Source: Bolinopsis microptera
Taxonomy: Eukaryota; Ctenophora; Tentaculata; Lobata; Bolinopsidae
Assembly (NCBI RefSeq): GCF_026151205.1
Contig: NC_087083.1
Location: forward strand, 7,046,460-7,110,459
Direction: 5' to 3'
Length of the DNA: 64,000 bases
This document shows, piece after piece, positions 12,101-22,403 of this stretch. The first letter of the stretch is position 1, and each line of letters starts with the position of its first letter. A model generated the notes under the pieces. It had not been told where the DNA came from, made no database searches, and worked only from the letters and a program-made list of their open reading frames with translations. A program made the position numbers and the translations under genes.

Positions 12101-13744
12101 ACGTGTGATCAGGTGATTGGTTTACCTGATCATGTGATTAGGTGAACCCGTTAAACACCCCGTTAAACATTATGGGAATCGTGAAGGCTGCCCAATTAAG
12201 GTGTCGTGTCGCGGTGTCATATAATCACATCTAGCATGTTCGGGGAGAACAATATAAGTGTTTTAATATTGAATGGGCGTGGTCTAAAATATTCGAATTT
12301 TCAAATTTTGGTGACGGAATCCTCGAACCAGTACTAGTAGGTACAGTAAACCATCTGCAAAGCAACAACCCTCAAATATAAAACACGGCGGGGGTAAAAG
12401 ACCCAACGTTTGCACACTGACTTTTGGCCCACCCTGTACATGTACTTATTTCCCAGTACTGTCGCCGCACATGTCCTAACACCTAAGGTGCTCGGTATAC
12501 TTTAGACACGAGAAGGGAACAGAGTACAGACCAAGGGTTACATTTATGTGGGCCCATTTAAGGTTAAAGTAAGAAAAGTAAGGCTACTGTATTCTGGATA
12601 AAAGTAAAACGAAGCCACGAGGTGACATACGTCCAACAATGGCGTTTCTCTTGTCGCTAACATTATACTTATAGTGTGGAAGTCGCGCACGTGTTGCCAT
12701 GGTCACAATCATGTTGCCATCAGCCATGCAAACATTTATCCTAACTCAACAATTGTTATTTTGAGTTCCCAACCTTGTACGTGATTTTATTTTAAACTAA
12801 TCTAAGTAATAGTTAATAAACTACTCGCAGGGAAAGAGGATCATATGTTAGTACAGCGAATTATTGAAGAGAACAAGGCAATCATTGAAGATGCTCATGC
12901 TAAGCTTACTTCACAGGTAAATTAAATATTACTATGCCTATGGTAACTGCTATGATAATTGATAGCCATCTGCCACAGTAACTACTATAGTAACCGTAGT
13001 AATAATTAGATATGAACCCTGATCTTCATTTTTATTTATTTGTATTTATACTCTCATTTGTTGTGCTCTTTGCTGTCTAAATGTCGTCATGTGAATTGTG
13101 ATCAATTGCAGATTGCCCTGGCTGAACTTGTTAGTTTTAAAAGTAAAACTTTGTTATAAGACGCTTTATAGTAGCGAGATACTACTGTAGCAGTAAAACT
13201 AGTTACAAATACGTATAACTATAGTAGTATTGCTAAGCTATAATAGTAGTATTGTTAAGCTAGAGTGTGTCGCTAAGCTAGAGTAGAATGGTCTCATACT
13301 GCTGCAGTTACTACAGCAACACAAGAGTTACAGATGATACATTCTTTCATTTTTACGGAAACTGAAAAAAGTTGGAATATTTTCCAACATTTTTGACAGA
13401 ATCTTGTTGAGTGCTCTGGTAGCAGATTATTTAGTCGTTGTTAAAGAATGTCAAGGGATTCTATTCTCAGTTACTATAGCAACAGGACTTTTAAGTTGCA
13501 ATAGCAACGGCACTTTAATAAAGTAGTAACATTCCTGCAGTACTGCATTCCCACAATAGTATAAATGTTAATAGAAACTAGTACCCTGTTTGCTATACTT
13601 TAAAACTTCAGCATTGTTACATTAGTATACTGTAACCTTGTCCCGTTTCAGGAGGAGAAGCTGATTAAGAAGATAATGGAAGTTTCAATGACTGGCAACT
13701 CTATCGACTGCCTGGATATACTGACGATCATCGAGTCTTGCTGA
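6113..13744 (+). CDS. C-terminal exons of an unrecognised gene, spanning nested transposons
   Basis: Three phase-compatible exons are seen: 6113-6181, 12831-12916 and 13652-13744 (stop TGA). Each has a good acceptor (ccccag, ctcgcag, gtttcag) and donor (G|GTTAGT, CAG|GTAAAT). Joined, they read ITRSRESSLRTKPAKRDLEA, then ILGKEDHMLVQRIIEENKAI, and on to KIMEVSMTGNSIDCLDILTI and IESC. The middle part is charged and helical, possibly coiled coil. No family is recognised. No start codon is identified and upstream exons are not found, so the 5' end is unknown. The first intron (6182-12830) carries a mariner shell with a nested hAT element; splicing must remove about 6.6 kb. The first exon could in principle be read in another frame, but only this one continues into exon 2. 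Confidence 0.55.
6432..6451 (+). repeat. poly-C tract
   Basis: Twenty consecutive C bases in the intron, just before the mariner shell. Confidence 0.95.
6589..11874 (+). mobile_element. complete hAT transposon, 5286 bp
   Basis: The element is flanked by an exact 8-bp target duplication TATGACTT (6581-6588 and 11875-11882), diagnostic of hAT. Terminal inverted repeats are CAGTGGCGTAACG at both ends. Subterminal GCCGCCCCCCTGCTA blocks also occur at both ends. It encodes a full-length three-exon transposase (8354-11326). The 1.7 kb before the ATG (6589-8353) is non-coding, with TGTTGATTG-type repeats near 7090-7130. The 540 bases after the stop are also non-coding. The perfect duplication and open frame point to a young copy. 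Confidence 0.93.
8354..11326 (+). CDS. hAT transposase (TTF/ZMYM-type zinc finger, hAT dimerisation domain)
   Basis: Exons 8354-8597, 8861-9699 and 9893-11326 join in frame (phases 1 and 0; donors CAG|GTAAG and AAG|GTTCG, acceptors cacag) to give 838 residues. Start: MKRTKESGAAYRNKKKKKEE, a common N-terminus of ZMYM1-like hAT proteins. An in-frame ATG at 8306 adds 16 residues and is less likely. A TTF-type zinc finger follows (KWLCYSPLGKYAYCETCWLF, then THETSESH). The DUF4371/RNase H-like core has ILDST with the first catalytic Asp, GQGFDGASVMSG, and VHCSTHNLCL. The C-terminal dimerisation block is ASAERSFSKLKLIKTYLRST. It cuts and pastes DNA in the nucleus. No stop or frameshift is seen; it may be active or recently so. 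Confidence 0.9.
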
Positions 13745-15630
13745 GTGTTACCATGGTAACACTCATGTTGCCATGGTAACACGTCATGGTAACTAATACC
13801 CAGTGCAGTTTATGACTGAACATCATGCTGTTGCCATGGTAACACATGGTAACACATGGTAATTGGTAACATATGGTAACACATGGAAACACAACATCAT
13901 CCATCGAATTTCTTGTGCGATTAGGAAGACGTTCCAATGTCAGTGGTGTAATGATGAACTGAACTTTAAGAGTCAGAACTGTGTTGCTATAGAAACTAAT
14001 AGCAACAAACGGTAGTAACTTGTCAGGACCATAACATGTTTCATTTCGATTTATATTTAAGTTACGATCAAGACTTGTGAATTTAATCCGTGATATATTT
14101 AAGTGATTTATATTTTCATTTTACCATTTTGTACATTTTTACCCTTGATAAGTTTTCATGTTGTTTTAGTGTCACGTGACCGATTCCCGACCAATCAGAG
14201 AGCTGTAATGTCACGTGACTAAAATGCAGCTCCCGTAGTTTTGTAGTTTCTGTGTTGATAAAGGAGCAGGATTTAAATTCTAATGTTTAATTTTCTGGAA
14301 AATCATAAATGTTATAAATTTGTTACGATTCTTAATTGATATTTTTTTGATATTTATAGTATGTCATGAATCATTGAGAGGAAAGAGTATTTCGTGTTAC
14401 TATGACGACTGTGATACGTCCTGTAATAGAGAGATTGTTTCAATTCACTCTGTTATATGTGTCAATGATCCGAGAGTTGATTTATAATTTATAATTTCTG
14501 TTAAAGTTTATACAAAAAATTCCATTTAAAAGATTTTAATCGAATTTAAGCCCCTTCCATTTGCAGTGTCTACCTCAAGAAACCACTATTTACAAGTCTC
14601 CCTTTGTTAGACCTATTCATTCATTAGATTAACAATGTATCATTAACAGTAGTGTTCAGGGCATCGGTTCAGGGCAACAGTTAATTAAAAGGAAGCAGTA
14701 TTTTGTGTCACATGGAGATTTAACTTAAACTCAGTGTTTTAATGAATCTTTCGAATCATTCGATGAAAATAATAAAATTATTAGTCATTTTAATAAACTA
14801 ATCATCGATTAATCAGAAAAACGTGCAACCAAGGAAACCGCTAATTCCGAGTTCAAATCCTTTAAACAATAAATTAAAAACAATAATTTAACATGGCATG
14901 AGTTACTAAGGAATCTGGCCGAATAGAACAGTGTTATGTATTGACTGTTGAGCGATAAATACAATCATTGCCGTAGAATTACTTTGTACAAATTAGGGTG
15001 TAAGAGGGCCACCCAATGAGGTAGTTTTCACACTTAACTATTAGTTGTCTTATTCAAGTTTATTAAAATATTAACAGTTCAGATCTGAAGTAACCACAGT
15101 TACAATATTAACACTATTCTAAGGAACAGTAGGATCAGTTAGCCTCGATAAGTTGACAGTTCCTCCAAATCAGTGATATGTAATCTGAACTATGTTGAGG
15201 ATTATCCAGTTTGTGCGCTATTGATCTTTCTGTCCACCACTTTATCAGAGAAGACTGACTCTGATCGAGCTGAAGGGAAAGGGTAGTTAAAGGTCACTGA
15301 TAAACTCTGAAGTTATTTTATTTGTATCGTCTGTTTTGATGTAAAACGGTTTTTATTTTAAGCAAATGATCCGTACCAGAAAAATAATCCATTTATAATT
15401 GTATAGAAAAGCGTTTGCAGTAGACCTACACTATACAATATACTATGTACTAGCAGTACTGCACTTGAAGTACACATACACTACAGTAATTACAGTAGTG
15501 CGCGACGTAGTACGCGAAGCCCATATTTAGGAATTCGATCTTGACCACAGGACATTACTGTCAAAGATATCGAGTGGCAAAAAAGTGAAAGTTTTTTGGG
15601 CGTCATGCAGAAAACGATAGTTCAACGGCA
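13745..15630. other. 3' flanking and intergenic DNA, no gene recognised
   Basis: It begins with scattered CCATGGTAACAC repeats (13750-13890). At about 14168-14232 there is a reverse-orientation copy of the dispersed CACGTG / CCAAT / AATACAG-like unit. The rest is AT-rich without exon signals. Confidence 0.5.
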
Positions 15631-15754
15631 AGGGGTCGTTCACTTATTACGTGATTACTTTTTGGAGAATTTTCTTTGACACTGCTTTAGTGAATTGTAT
15701 CAAAATGACACTAGCGTAATCATTTATAACCCCCCCCCCCCCCCCCCCCCCCCC
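15631..15754 (+). repeat. MITE end remnant followed by poly-C
   Basis: 15631-15658 matches the left end of the 3476-3600 MITE (AGGGGTCGTTCAC then TTATTACGTGATTA). No matching right end is found; a 25-base poly-C run (15730-15754) follows. Probably a truncated copy. Confidence 0.55.
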
Positions 15755-16568
15755 TCCCCCCGCCCCCTCTCAAAAACGAAAAACGCTGCACAATTAATGC
15801 CATAATATTTTCCGCTGTGTGAATGTGATAAGCTTAGCAAGTCTTGTCGTGCGGCGCGCGCGAACGAATTAATTAAAGGCGCGCTTGAGAAGGGTCATAA
15901 ATTGTAGCTTCGCGTTTTCCAGAAATTAAATAAACAGCTTTCCAGATTGTGACCGAGGAATGGCAAAGGGCGGGAATGGTCGGTTTTGGAGTGTTGTGCT
16001 ACCGGATGTTAGACGCGGATTAAATTCCGTACCAAATTCTTTAAAACTGTTGTGTTCGTTGAGTTTTTATCTAACCTTAATCAGACAAATTCTTAATTTG
16101 TAAGTTGAGATAAAGGATGCTGAATGTCAAATGTTGATGAAGGGGCTAGCAAAAAGAAATATAAATTTATATTTTCTTAAATGAATGTTCTTTATTCCTG
16201 CAGGAGCGGCATTAACAAGAAACAATTTTTAACTAGAGCAGATCATAAGTCATACTTCAAAACTTACTAAGTTAGAAAGTTTAATTAATTGCCCAGAATT
16301 CCAAGAGGCCCTCCATTTCCTACTAATATTTACATCTGATTGGTCGACTAAAGTCACGTGATTAGTATGCAAATTATCATTGGCTGCTTTAATACCTTAA
16401 TAACTAACACACCAAGTAACTAGCAGACATGGTGATCTTAACTCTGTTTGTTTTTAAGTTCTTGTTGGGACACAACCAATTATTCTTTTAGAGCGTCTTT
16501 TGGTTTAAATAGTTAATTAATGTTGGTTTAATGATTCGTATTCTACATTAAGATAAACCAATCAATCA
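15755..16568. other. intergenic / upstream of the VWC-like gene
   Basis: No coding signal. A CACGTG motif near 16356, about 210 bases before the ATG, could belong to the promoter. Confidence 0.4.
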
Positions 16569-18031
16569 ATGTCTACCATTAGAATGAATATTTGCAAGTT
16601 ACAAGTATTACTACTACTGTTACTAGTACAATCTAACAACACAGCGGTCACACAGAGCTGTATTCACAACAGTAAACAATACTCATACCAAGAAACATTC
16701 TCTGATGGTTGCTCCATTTGCCAGTGCCAAGCTGGTGCTACTGTTACTTGCTCAGGGGTGAGTTTGTTGCTCAATTTAAGAGAGCCGGGGGGGTCTTCAT
16801 CAAAATTCTCTCGAAATTGACTTTTGAGTTGTTTCTTGTTAGAGGGGAGTAATATCTATCACGTGCAGTGGCGAAAAGTACTTATTTTGTACAAAGTGAT
16901 TGCATGAGCATATCCTGGGTATTAAAAGTTAGCAGCATTATAGTTAAGGATTAGCAGCATTATAGTTAAGGATTAGCTACAATACCAAGACACTTTCTCT
17001 GATGGTTGCTCCATTTGCCAGTGTCAAGCTGGTGCTACTGTTACTTGCTCAGGGGTGAGTTTGTTGCTACAATTCGGGAAGGGATAGCGAGGGTCGAGGG
17101 GGGGAACATTGTTTTATTTTCATTTGAGTTACGGTTTTAATCATAATATCTGGTTTATTGTGGTTGGTGAACTATATACTGTAAACTACCTCCAGACGTG
17201 TACCTTCTGTGTAAGGGAGGGAACAACATTTGAAGATTACGAACAATTTGAAGAGGATTGCAGGGAATGTCAGTGTAGAAACGGAGAGATTTCTTGCTGG
17301 GACACAGTCCAAACCAAGGTACAGTAACATATCGATTTAGAATAGCAGTTTTTTACAAATTTTCGATATTTTCAGCCGATCAAAATACACATAAAAATCA
17401 ATCCAATCATTACCGAACCGCTTTTAATCGATTCTACGGTCAAAAATACATCTGGTAAACTATAACTATGTTCAAAGCTTTGAGTGGAAATACAGTGAGG
17501 CCCTATGTTGTTATTATCAGAAATCTCAACCGCCAATTCTACCTAAGTTCCCCTATAAAAAATAAGATATTCTCAGGAATGCTCAATGTGTGAGACACAG
17601 AACTTGGACGGAACAAAAACAACACACGAACATTTGTCCGTAAGTAAAGGAACTATGAATGTGCACTTTATTTTCGTTAATACATCGTCAAAACAGTAAT
17701 ATTTAAGTTTAATATATTACTCATAAACTAGTCCATTAATAATGGTATTGAACACAACATTTTTTTTGTTTTGTTAGATTTCTTTCTTATGTAGTGATGA
17801 CATCACACTGTCACGTGATGTCATCACACTGTCACGTGATGTCATCACACTGTCACGTGACGTCATCACACTGTCACATGACTATATTATGAAGTTGTTT
17901 CACAGGAATGGTACATGATGACGGATGCCGGATGTGAAGAGTGTGTGTGCAACAGGAAAAAGATCGAATGTTTGGTGATGCCACAAGAAAGATCACGTGG
18001 TCACGTGGAGTGTGCTTACCATGGCAACTAA
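16569..18031 (+). CDS. small secreted protein with VWC-like half-domains
   Basis: Four core exons, all phase 0: 16569-16757, 17196-17318, 17577-17639 and 17906-18031, giving 166 residues. An optional fifth exon is at 16977-17054. The N-terminus has a hydrophobic signal segment (LQVLLLLLLVQSNNTA). Cysteine clusters read CSICQCQAGATVTC, CRECQCRNGEISC, CSMC, and CEECVCNRKKIEC. The CxxCxCxxxxxxC pattern is the N-terminal half of von Willebrand factor type C (chordin-like) domains, which bind BMP-type ligands or matrix proteins; the usual CCxxC second half is missing in each unit. Donors are GGG|GTGAGT, AAG|GTACAG and TCC|GTAAGT; acceptors are ctccag, tctcag and ttcacag. Secretion is likely. Ligand unknown. 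Confidence 0.78.
16977..17054 (+). CDS. in-frame partial duplicate of VWC exon 1
   Basis: These 78 bases (26 codons, phase 0 both ends) repeat the second half of exon 1 with few changes (QDTFSDGCSICQCQAGATVT, then CSG), including the same GGG|GTGAGT donor and ~20 bases of intron. The acceptor side is weak (GATTAG with no pyrimidine tract) and sits in a twice-repeated TTAGCAGCATTATAGTTAAG. It may be a cassette exon adding one more half-domain, or a silent duplicate. Confidence 0.45.
17806..17882 (+). repeat. 21-bp CACGTG / TGATGTCA tandem repeat, about 4 copies
   Basis: The unit is ACTGTCACGTGATGTCATCAC, with CGTCA variants. It lies in the last intron of the VWC-like gene and ends about 25 bases before the exon at 17906. 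Similar units occur near splice sites of other genes (31291-31320, 48290-48505, 49660-49740). Confidence 0.85.
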
Positions 18032-18362
18032 CTGATCACGTGGCGTAATCACATTATCACATGGAGTGGGCTTACCAGGGCAACTAACTATAGTGTAATC
18101 ATTGTATGAACTTGGCACCTAGGCAGGATGGATATTGGATATTTCTGTACTTGCTTTGTAGGTTATTGTTTGTCCTTGTTTTATTAGATAGGTACATAGA
18201 ATTTAATGAGCGTACCCAAATGCCAGATTTAAATGCATGATAATGAATAGGGCTCCCTAAGACAATAATCTTTGGATTGAATTTAAATTAAATAGAAAAT
18301 TGGAAATTGAATTTTTAACATCAAACCTACCTGGTTCTTTTTCCTTCTAAGCTTGTTTGTTT
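18032..18362. other. 3' region of the VWC-like gene, nothing recognised
   Basis: AT-rich; no clear AATAAA or exon. The convergent gene lies beyond. Confidence 0.4.
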
Positions 18363-18680
18363 CTATTTGCACTTCGGATCTTCATCTTGAGAAATAACGA
18401 GAATCAGGAACCCTGCGATCAGTTTTATTATCTGGTCATGGTGTGTACTGTGTAGCCCTAGAGTGTTACTTTGATAACAATATAAATAAAATGCAGTACT
18501 GTTAACGAGAGATAAAGCTATAAAACATACCATTCTTTCCTGCTGATAATATTGTAGCTGTTCAGATACAGTTTGAAGTACAGAGTTCGGTAAATTGCTG
18601 TGTTCTGAGATGTTTCTGTTTCCTGTAAATAGCTGGATAATTAAAAGTACAGTAGTAACTGAGAGTTGAGCATTGAACAT
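18363..18680 (-). CDS. possible small secreted peptide ORF
   Basis: A 105-codon minus-strand ORF starts MFNAQLSVTTVLLIIQLFTG, which looks like a signal peptide, then continues NRNISEHSNLPNSVLQTVSE. An internal ATG|GTATGT donor (around 18530) and gatcgcag acceptor (around 18414) could remove an intron, leaving about 52 residues (ending ERMGS). It lies just downstream of U1-70K on the same strand, partly overlapping its likely 3' flank. No family is recognised, and it could be chance. Confidence 0.25.
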   Translation of the reverse strand: MFNAQLSVTTVLLIIQLFTGNRNISEHSNLPNSVLQTVSEQLQYYQQERMVCFIALSLVNSTAFYLYCYQSNTLGLHSTHHDQIIKLIAGFLILVISQDEDPKCK

Positions 18681-18704
18681 ATTAAATTTAAAAAGTAAGT
18701 TGCA

Positions 18705-18710
18705 TTTATT
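18705..18710 (-). terminator. candidate polyadenylation signal for U1-70K
   Basis: TTTATT on the plus strand is AATAAA on the minus strand, about 360 bases after the U1-70K stop. It is the nearest canonical signal seen. Confidence 0.35.
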
Positions 18711-19066
18711 TCTGATAATACTCTTGGATCTTACATTATGGGGTAATTAAACAACTCAAACAAAATTATTGAACGTCAGAATGTTTTCTTTGTTTTAGAG
18801 TACAATATAACATGGTAAGTAAAACTTGATTGAACAATTTAAACTCAAGACAAAAATCAAGACCCAAATTTGCAAATCAGTTCAGCAGTAACACATGAAA
18901 ATTTCGGAGAAGCTCTGAATATAAAACGGCCCAATCTGGAATTCTTTCTAGTTCCATGTGAAACAGTAATAAATGGGTTTAAATCAGATCATTAGATCAT
19001 AAAAGATGCTAAAATAGGTCCAGAAACATCAAGCCAGTCTCACTTTCAGTGTCTCTTGTAACCAGA

Positions 19067-20407
19067 CTAAGATGCTACTTGAGCCTCTTCCTGGGGATAA
19101 CTAGGTTCTTCAGGTACTTCCTCAACTTCTTTAGGTCGCTCCTCCTCTACCTCCTCCTTCCTTTCTCTACTTTCCTCCTTCCTTTCTCTACTGCCCTCCT
19201 TCATCTCTCTGCTTCCCTCCTTCATCTCTCTGCTTCCCTCCTTCATCTCTCTGCTTCTGCTTCCCTCCTTTTCTCTACTTTTCTCTCTGTCTCCCTCTCT
19301 CTCTGGATATTTCTCCCTTTCTCTTTCCCGATCTCCACGATCTCTATCCCTGTCCCTGTCTCCCATCCTGTCTCTGTCCCCCCGTCGATCGTCTCTGTCT
19401 CTGCGATCCCTCTTCCTGTCCCTGTCTCTGTCATCATCCCGTCTCTCTCGCTTCCTGTCTCCATCCCTATCTCTCCTTCGATCATCATCACGTTCTGGCC
19501 GGTCCCTGTCACGCTTTCTATCACCACGATCATCTTCACGCTCTCCACGATCATCCCTTCTTGTGATTCTTCTATCCTCCTTTTTCTCTTCTCTCTTATC
19601 TTCATCCTTGAAGGATCTCTCACGTTCAGTTGACCTGCGCCTTTCCGATGTGTCTCTAGACATCTCCCTCGACTCTGACGGAGATCCCTCCTTCTCATTA
19701 TCAATGTTATTGAGGGCTCTATCTCGTGCCCTATTAGCTCTATCTAACTTCTCTTGATATTGTCTGGGATCAACTCTTCCTGAGTGAGTAATGTTGAACT
19801 CTGGGGCTCCAATTCGTGACCCACCAAGACCTCCCCCAAATCTTCTTGGCTTCCAATTCTTAACAGTCCGTCCTCGTTCAATATCCACTACGACACGTCG
19901 TCCGTCAATCTTCTTACCATCTCCATATTTGTAAGCAGCCCTCATACCCTTCTCAGTCTCGTACTCAATAAAAGCGTAACCGCGCGGTTTCCCTGTCCTA
20001 ACATCACGGACCATATGTATTTTTCTGATATAACCAAACTCTTCAAATTCACGTTGCAGCTTATCCTCTCTTGTGTCATAGTTGATTCTCGATACAAAAA
20101 CGGTTTTAAAAGCGTCTCCAGTAGCGTTTGGATCGTTTTGGGGATCCCATTTCAGAAGTTCCTGTTCAACACGGTTCTTCTGAGATTCTTCTTTTTCCAA
20201 ACGTTTTGCTTCTTTACGTTCCAACCTTGAAGGACACTTCATAGCCTCAGGAGTGTCAACTGGATCTTCAAAAAGGTGACTGTAAACACCTACACCAGTC
20301 AGAGTGCAGTCTTCATTCGTATGTTTTGGTGGAGGGGGTGGGAGATAAGGTAGGGGGTCACGTGGTGCAAATAACGCAAGTAAATTGGCAGGTAAAAACT
20401 GAGTCAT
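19067..20407 (-). CDS. SNRNP70: U1 small nuclear ribonucleoprotein 70 kDa (U1-70K)
   Basis: A 446-residue uninterrupted ORF starting [20 protein letters not shown], the conserved U1-70K N-terminus. An in-frame ATG 45 bases upstream (20452) lacks conservation. Residues 1-95 are the U1snRNP70 N-terminal segment, contacting the Sm core and U1-C. The RRM is at about 100-180, with RNP2 VFVSRI (103-108) and RNP1 RGYAFIEY (142-149), binding U1 stem-loop I. From about 230 the tail is rich in RD, RE, RS and DR dipeptides (about 290-385) and ends with repeats of GSREMKE and an acidic tail. It acts in the nucleus in 5' splice-site recognition. Length is close to the human protein (437). Low-complexity ORFs on the opposite strand are shadows of the RD tail. 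Lack of introns in this ORF is notable. Confidence 0.96.
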   Translation of the reverse strand: MTQFLPANLLALFAPRDPLPYLPPPPPKHTNEDCTLTGVGVYSHLFEDPVDTPEAMKCPSRLERKEAKRLEKEESQKNRVEQELLKWDPQNDPNATGDAFKTVFVSRINYDTREDKLQREFEEFGYIRKIHMVRDVRTGKPRGYAFIEYETEKGMRAAYKYGDGKKIDGRRVVVDIERGRTVKNWKPRRFGGGLGGSRIGAPEFNITHSGRVDPRQYQEKLDRANRARDRALNNIDNEKEGSPSESREMSRDTSERRRSTERERSFKDEDKREEKKEDRRITRRDDRGEREDDRGDRKRDRDRPERDDDRRRDRDGDRKRERRDDDRDRDRKRDRRDRDDRRGDRDRMGDRDRDRDRGDREREREKYPEREGDREKSREKEGSRSREMKEGSREMKEGSREMKEGSRERKEESRERKEEVEEERPKEVEEVPEEPSYPQEEAQVAS

Positions 20408-20664
20408 ATTCCTACCTGATGAGAAGAGGATGTTAGATGCCTTCTTGATCACATCTCAACCGTAATTAATCATCAACAATGTTATTATAAGTACAATGAA
20501 CAATGAACATGATATCTTTTTGCATTAAAAACACTCAAATATTTCATTGAATGTAAATTAGACATTTTATACAAGATGTCAAATCATCAAATTTATTGAG
20601 GACAATACAAAATATTAAATGGAATAGAAAATTCAAGATACAATGTACACAATCAAAAATGATC
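20408..20664. other. U1-70K upstream region
   Basis: Short AT-rich spacer between U1-70K and the duplicated PARL unit. The promoter is presumably here, but no clear box is seen. Confidence 0.35.
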
Positions 20665-20987
20665 AATAATTTAAACAACTAAATTACCCAAATCTTCGAA
20701 TTTGAAAACTATTTTGGTGTTGCAGCACAGATAGCCCCAACAAATCCTTATTAAACTGGAATTTATAACAAACCAAATCTAGGCCACACTCGATTGAATT
20801 CAAACCATGATGCCTGACTAAAACTTTATTAAAGCAGTACCAAATCTGTACCAGATCTGTCTAAATTCGATCCAACTACTAAGAATTTTAGGGTCCGTTC
20901 TGTCAGTAAACCTCTGTAAATTAATAATTCTTATAACAAAGAATTTTATAAAATTCTTAACCAAACCAACCCTCCACTTGCACTCCT

Positions 20988-22022
20988 TCACTTACTGTTT
21001 AACTCATCATCACAATGTTTTGTCATTATTCTGATTTCTTCATTCCATCTTTTAATACCAAATTTGCTGTACATAAACCCAAAACCAAGGCCAACAAGGT
21101 GCCCAAAACTATCAATTCTGTGATATCTTGACAGAGCTAAAAGTACCAGTTCAAAGCACACAACAAGTTTCCCAGCATCTCCCGCAGAAAAGTGCCGGTC
21201 CGGCCTTGTGAAGATAAATGAAACTCTGCTCTCTGGTTTCTGGGCGATTTCAAACATAAGCAGAGCACACAGAGATCCTGAGAACCCCACGGAGATATCC
21301 CTACTCCTGAGCAGCGCATACCTTGCATTACAAACGAGGGATACTACAGCACCTGACATTATGAGAAAAGTTAACAAGTGTTGGTGACTCATACAGTCTA
21401 ATGAGCCACTTGCAACTGGGCCCTTACCATGCCAGCCAATTGTCAAAACGTACAAGGAGAGCATGTTGCAAGCTAAATGGGGTACAGAACCATGTAAAAA
21501 TATAGAGGTTATTGGAGAGAAAAATGAAGACGATGCGCCTGCTCCAAACATTCTCATTAATTTCTCTGATCTGAGAAGGAACATGGAACTAATGAAGCAA
21601 AAAGATGAGAATACGATCAGCTGAATAATCCTTCTATTAAACAATGTATCAGGACAATTGCAGTAATTTCTTATGATTTGACCCCACCTATCATCATAAA
21701 CATCAAATCTTGTCTGTATAGATGTCAATGCATGTTGGAATTTAGTTTCTATTACTTCGAACAAAGCATTTCCAGTTTGGACAACGAAGAGGAAGGGCAG
21801 AGTGAACAACAGTTGTTTGATGATTGGTCTCCAAGAAAGAGAAGCAGCTTTAAGGGGAACAGAATTCTCCGTTTTGGCACCATTTAATGTAGTTCTCTGA
21901 GTAACATTAGAATTTCCTTTAGCCCGAAATTTTCGAGAGAAATCCCTAACGAATAAAGTGATGATTCGTGCCTGTGGGTGTTTTCTGCAGTTTAGTAATC
22001 TTGAGAACAGTACCATCAACAC
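20988..22022 (-). CDS. PARL: PARL-like mitochondrial rhomboid protease, copy 1
   Basis: A 344-residue single-exon ORF. Residues 1-37 are Arg-rich without acidic residues (MLMVLFSRLLNCRKHPQARI), like a mitochondrial presequence. Hydrophobic segments at about 70-85, 130-150, 175-198, 214-235, 244-262, 283-298 and 305-320 fit the PARL 1+6 membrane topology. Rhomboid motifs: HGSVPHLACNMLSLYVL (177-193), VGFSGSLCALL with catalytic Ser248 in GxSG, and FGHLVGLGFGF with catalytic His308. PARL cleaves PINK1, PGAM5 and similar proteins in the inner mitochondrial membrane. The classical GASGA is GFSGS here and HLGG is HLVG; both are tolerable changes. It is about 35 residues shorter than human PARL (379). 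The protein is identical to copy 2. Confidence 0.85.
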   Translation of the reverse strand: MLMVLFSRLLNCRKHPQARIITLFVRDFSRKFRAKGNSNVTQRTTLNGAKTENSVPLKAASLSWRPIIKQLLFTLPFLFVVQTGNALFEVIETKFQHALTSIQTRFDVYDDRWGQIIRNYCNCPDTLFNRRIIQLIVFSSFCFISSMFLLRSEKLMRMFGAGASSSFFSPITSIFLHGSVPHLACNMLSLYVLTIGWHGKGPVASGSLDCMSHQHLLTFLIMSGAVVSLVCNARYALLRSRDISVGFSGSLCALLMFEIAQKPESRVSFIFTRPDRHFSAGDAGKLVVCFELVLLALSRYHRIDSFGHLVGLGFGFMYSKFGIKRWNEEIRIMTKHCDDELNSK

Positions 22023-22403
22023 ATGGAGATTATTCCTGTAGAGCTGTAGGGTAACAGTATGCTTTTATGTGAATAATTTCAAAGGGGGTTAACATGAAAT
22101 CACAAGGCAAAATGTCTTGTGAGGTGTTAAATAATAATAATTCTATACATTCGTACTGTTACATAACTTAAAAATTATGGCCCCTTATTGTGGGCAGAGT
22201 ATGTGTCTTTGTTGAAGTGTCCTGATTTAAAATCATCTGAGTGACTGCATTAAAAAAAATATGAGGTGTTAAAATAGAACTGTGAACAAATAAACAAATC
22301 AAGTCCTTGATTTCTTAACTTTCTCACAGATTATTTTGTTTGAAATAACCAAATGAAGTGTTTTGAAAACCAAGATACCAAACCAATCAGAACTATTTCT
22401 CCT

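Larger units (their letters stand above)
6499..12436. mobile_element. non-autonomous mariner-like shell with nested hAT insertion
   Basis: The outer ends are 34-bp perfect inverted repeats starting CAGGGTGGGCCAAAAGTCAG, flanked by TA (6497-6498 and 12437-12438). Only 6499-6588 and 11883-12436 belong to the shell. This is about 640 bp of non-coding DNA, so a MITE-like derivative. The 5.3-kb hAT element lies inside it and is therefore younger. Confidence 0.88.

Noticed and set aside
19049-19757. Plus- and minus-strand Ser/Leu/Pro- and Arg/Glu/Met-rich ORFs
   Set aside because: Other frames of the RD/RE-rich tail of U1-70K.
21137-21887. Small ORFs within the PARL gene (also at 24168-24918)
   Set aside because: Alternate frames or the opposite strand of the rhomboid coding region.
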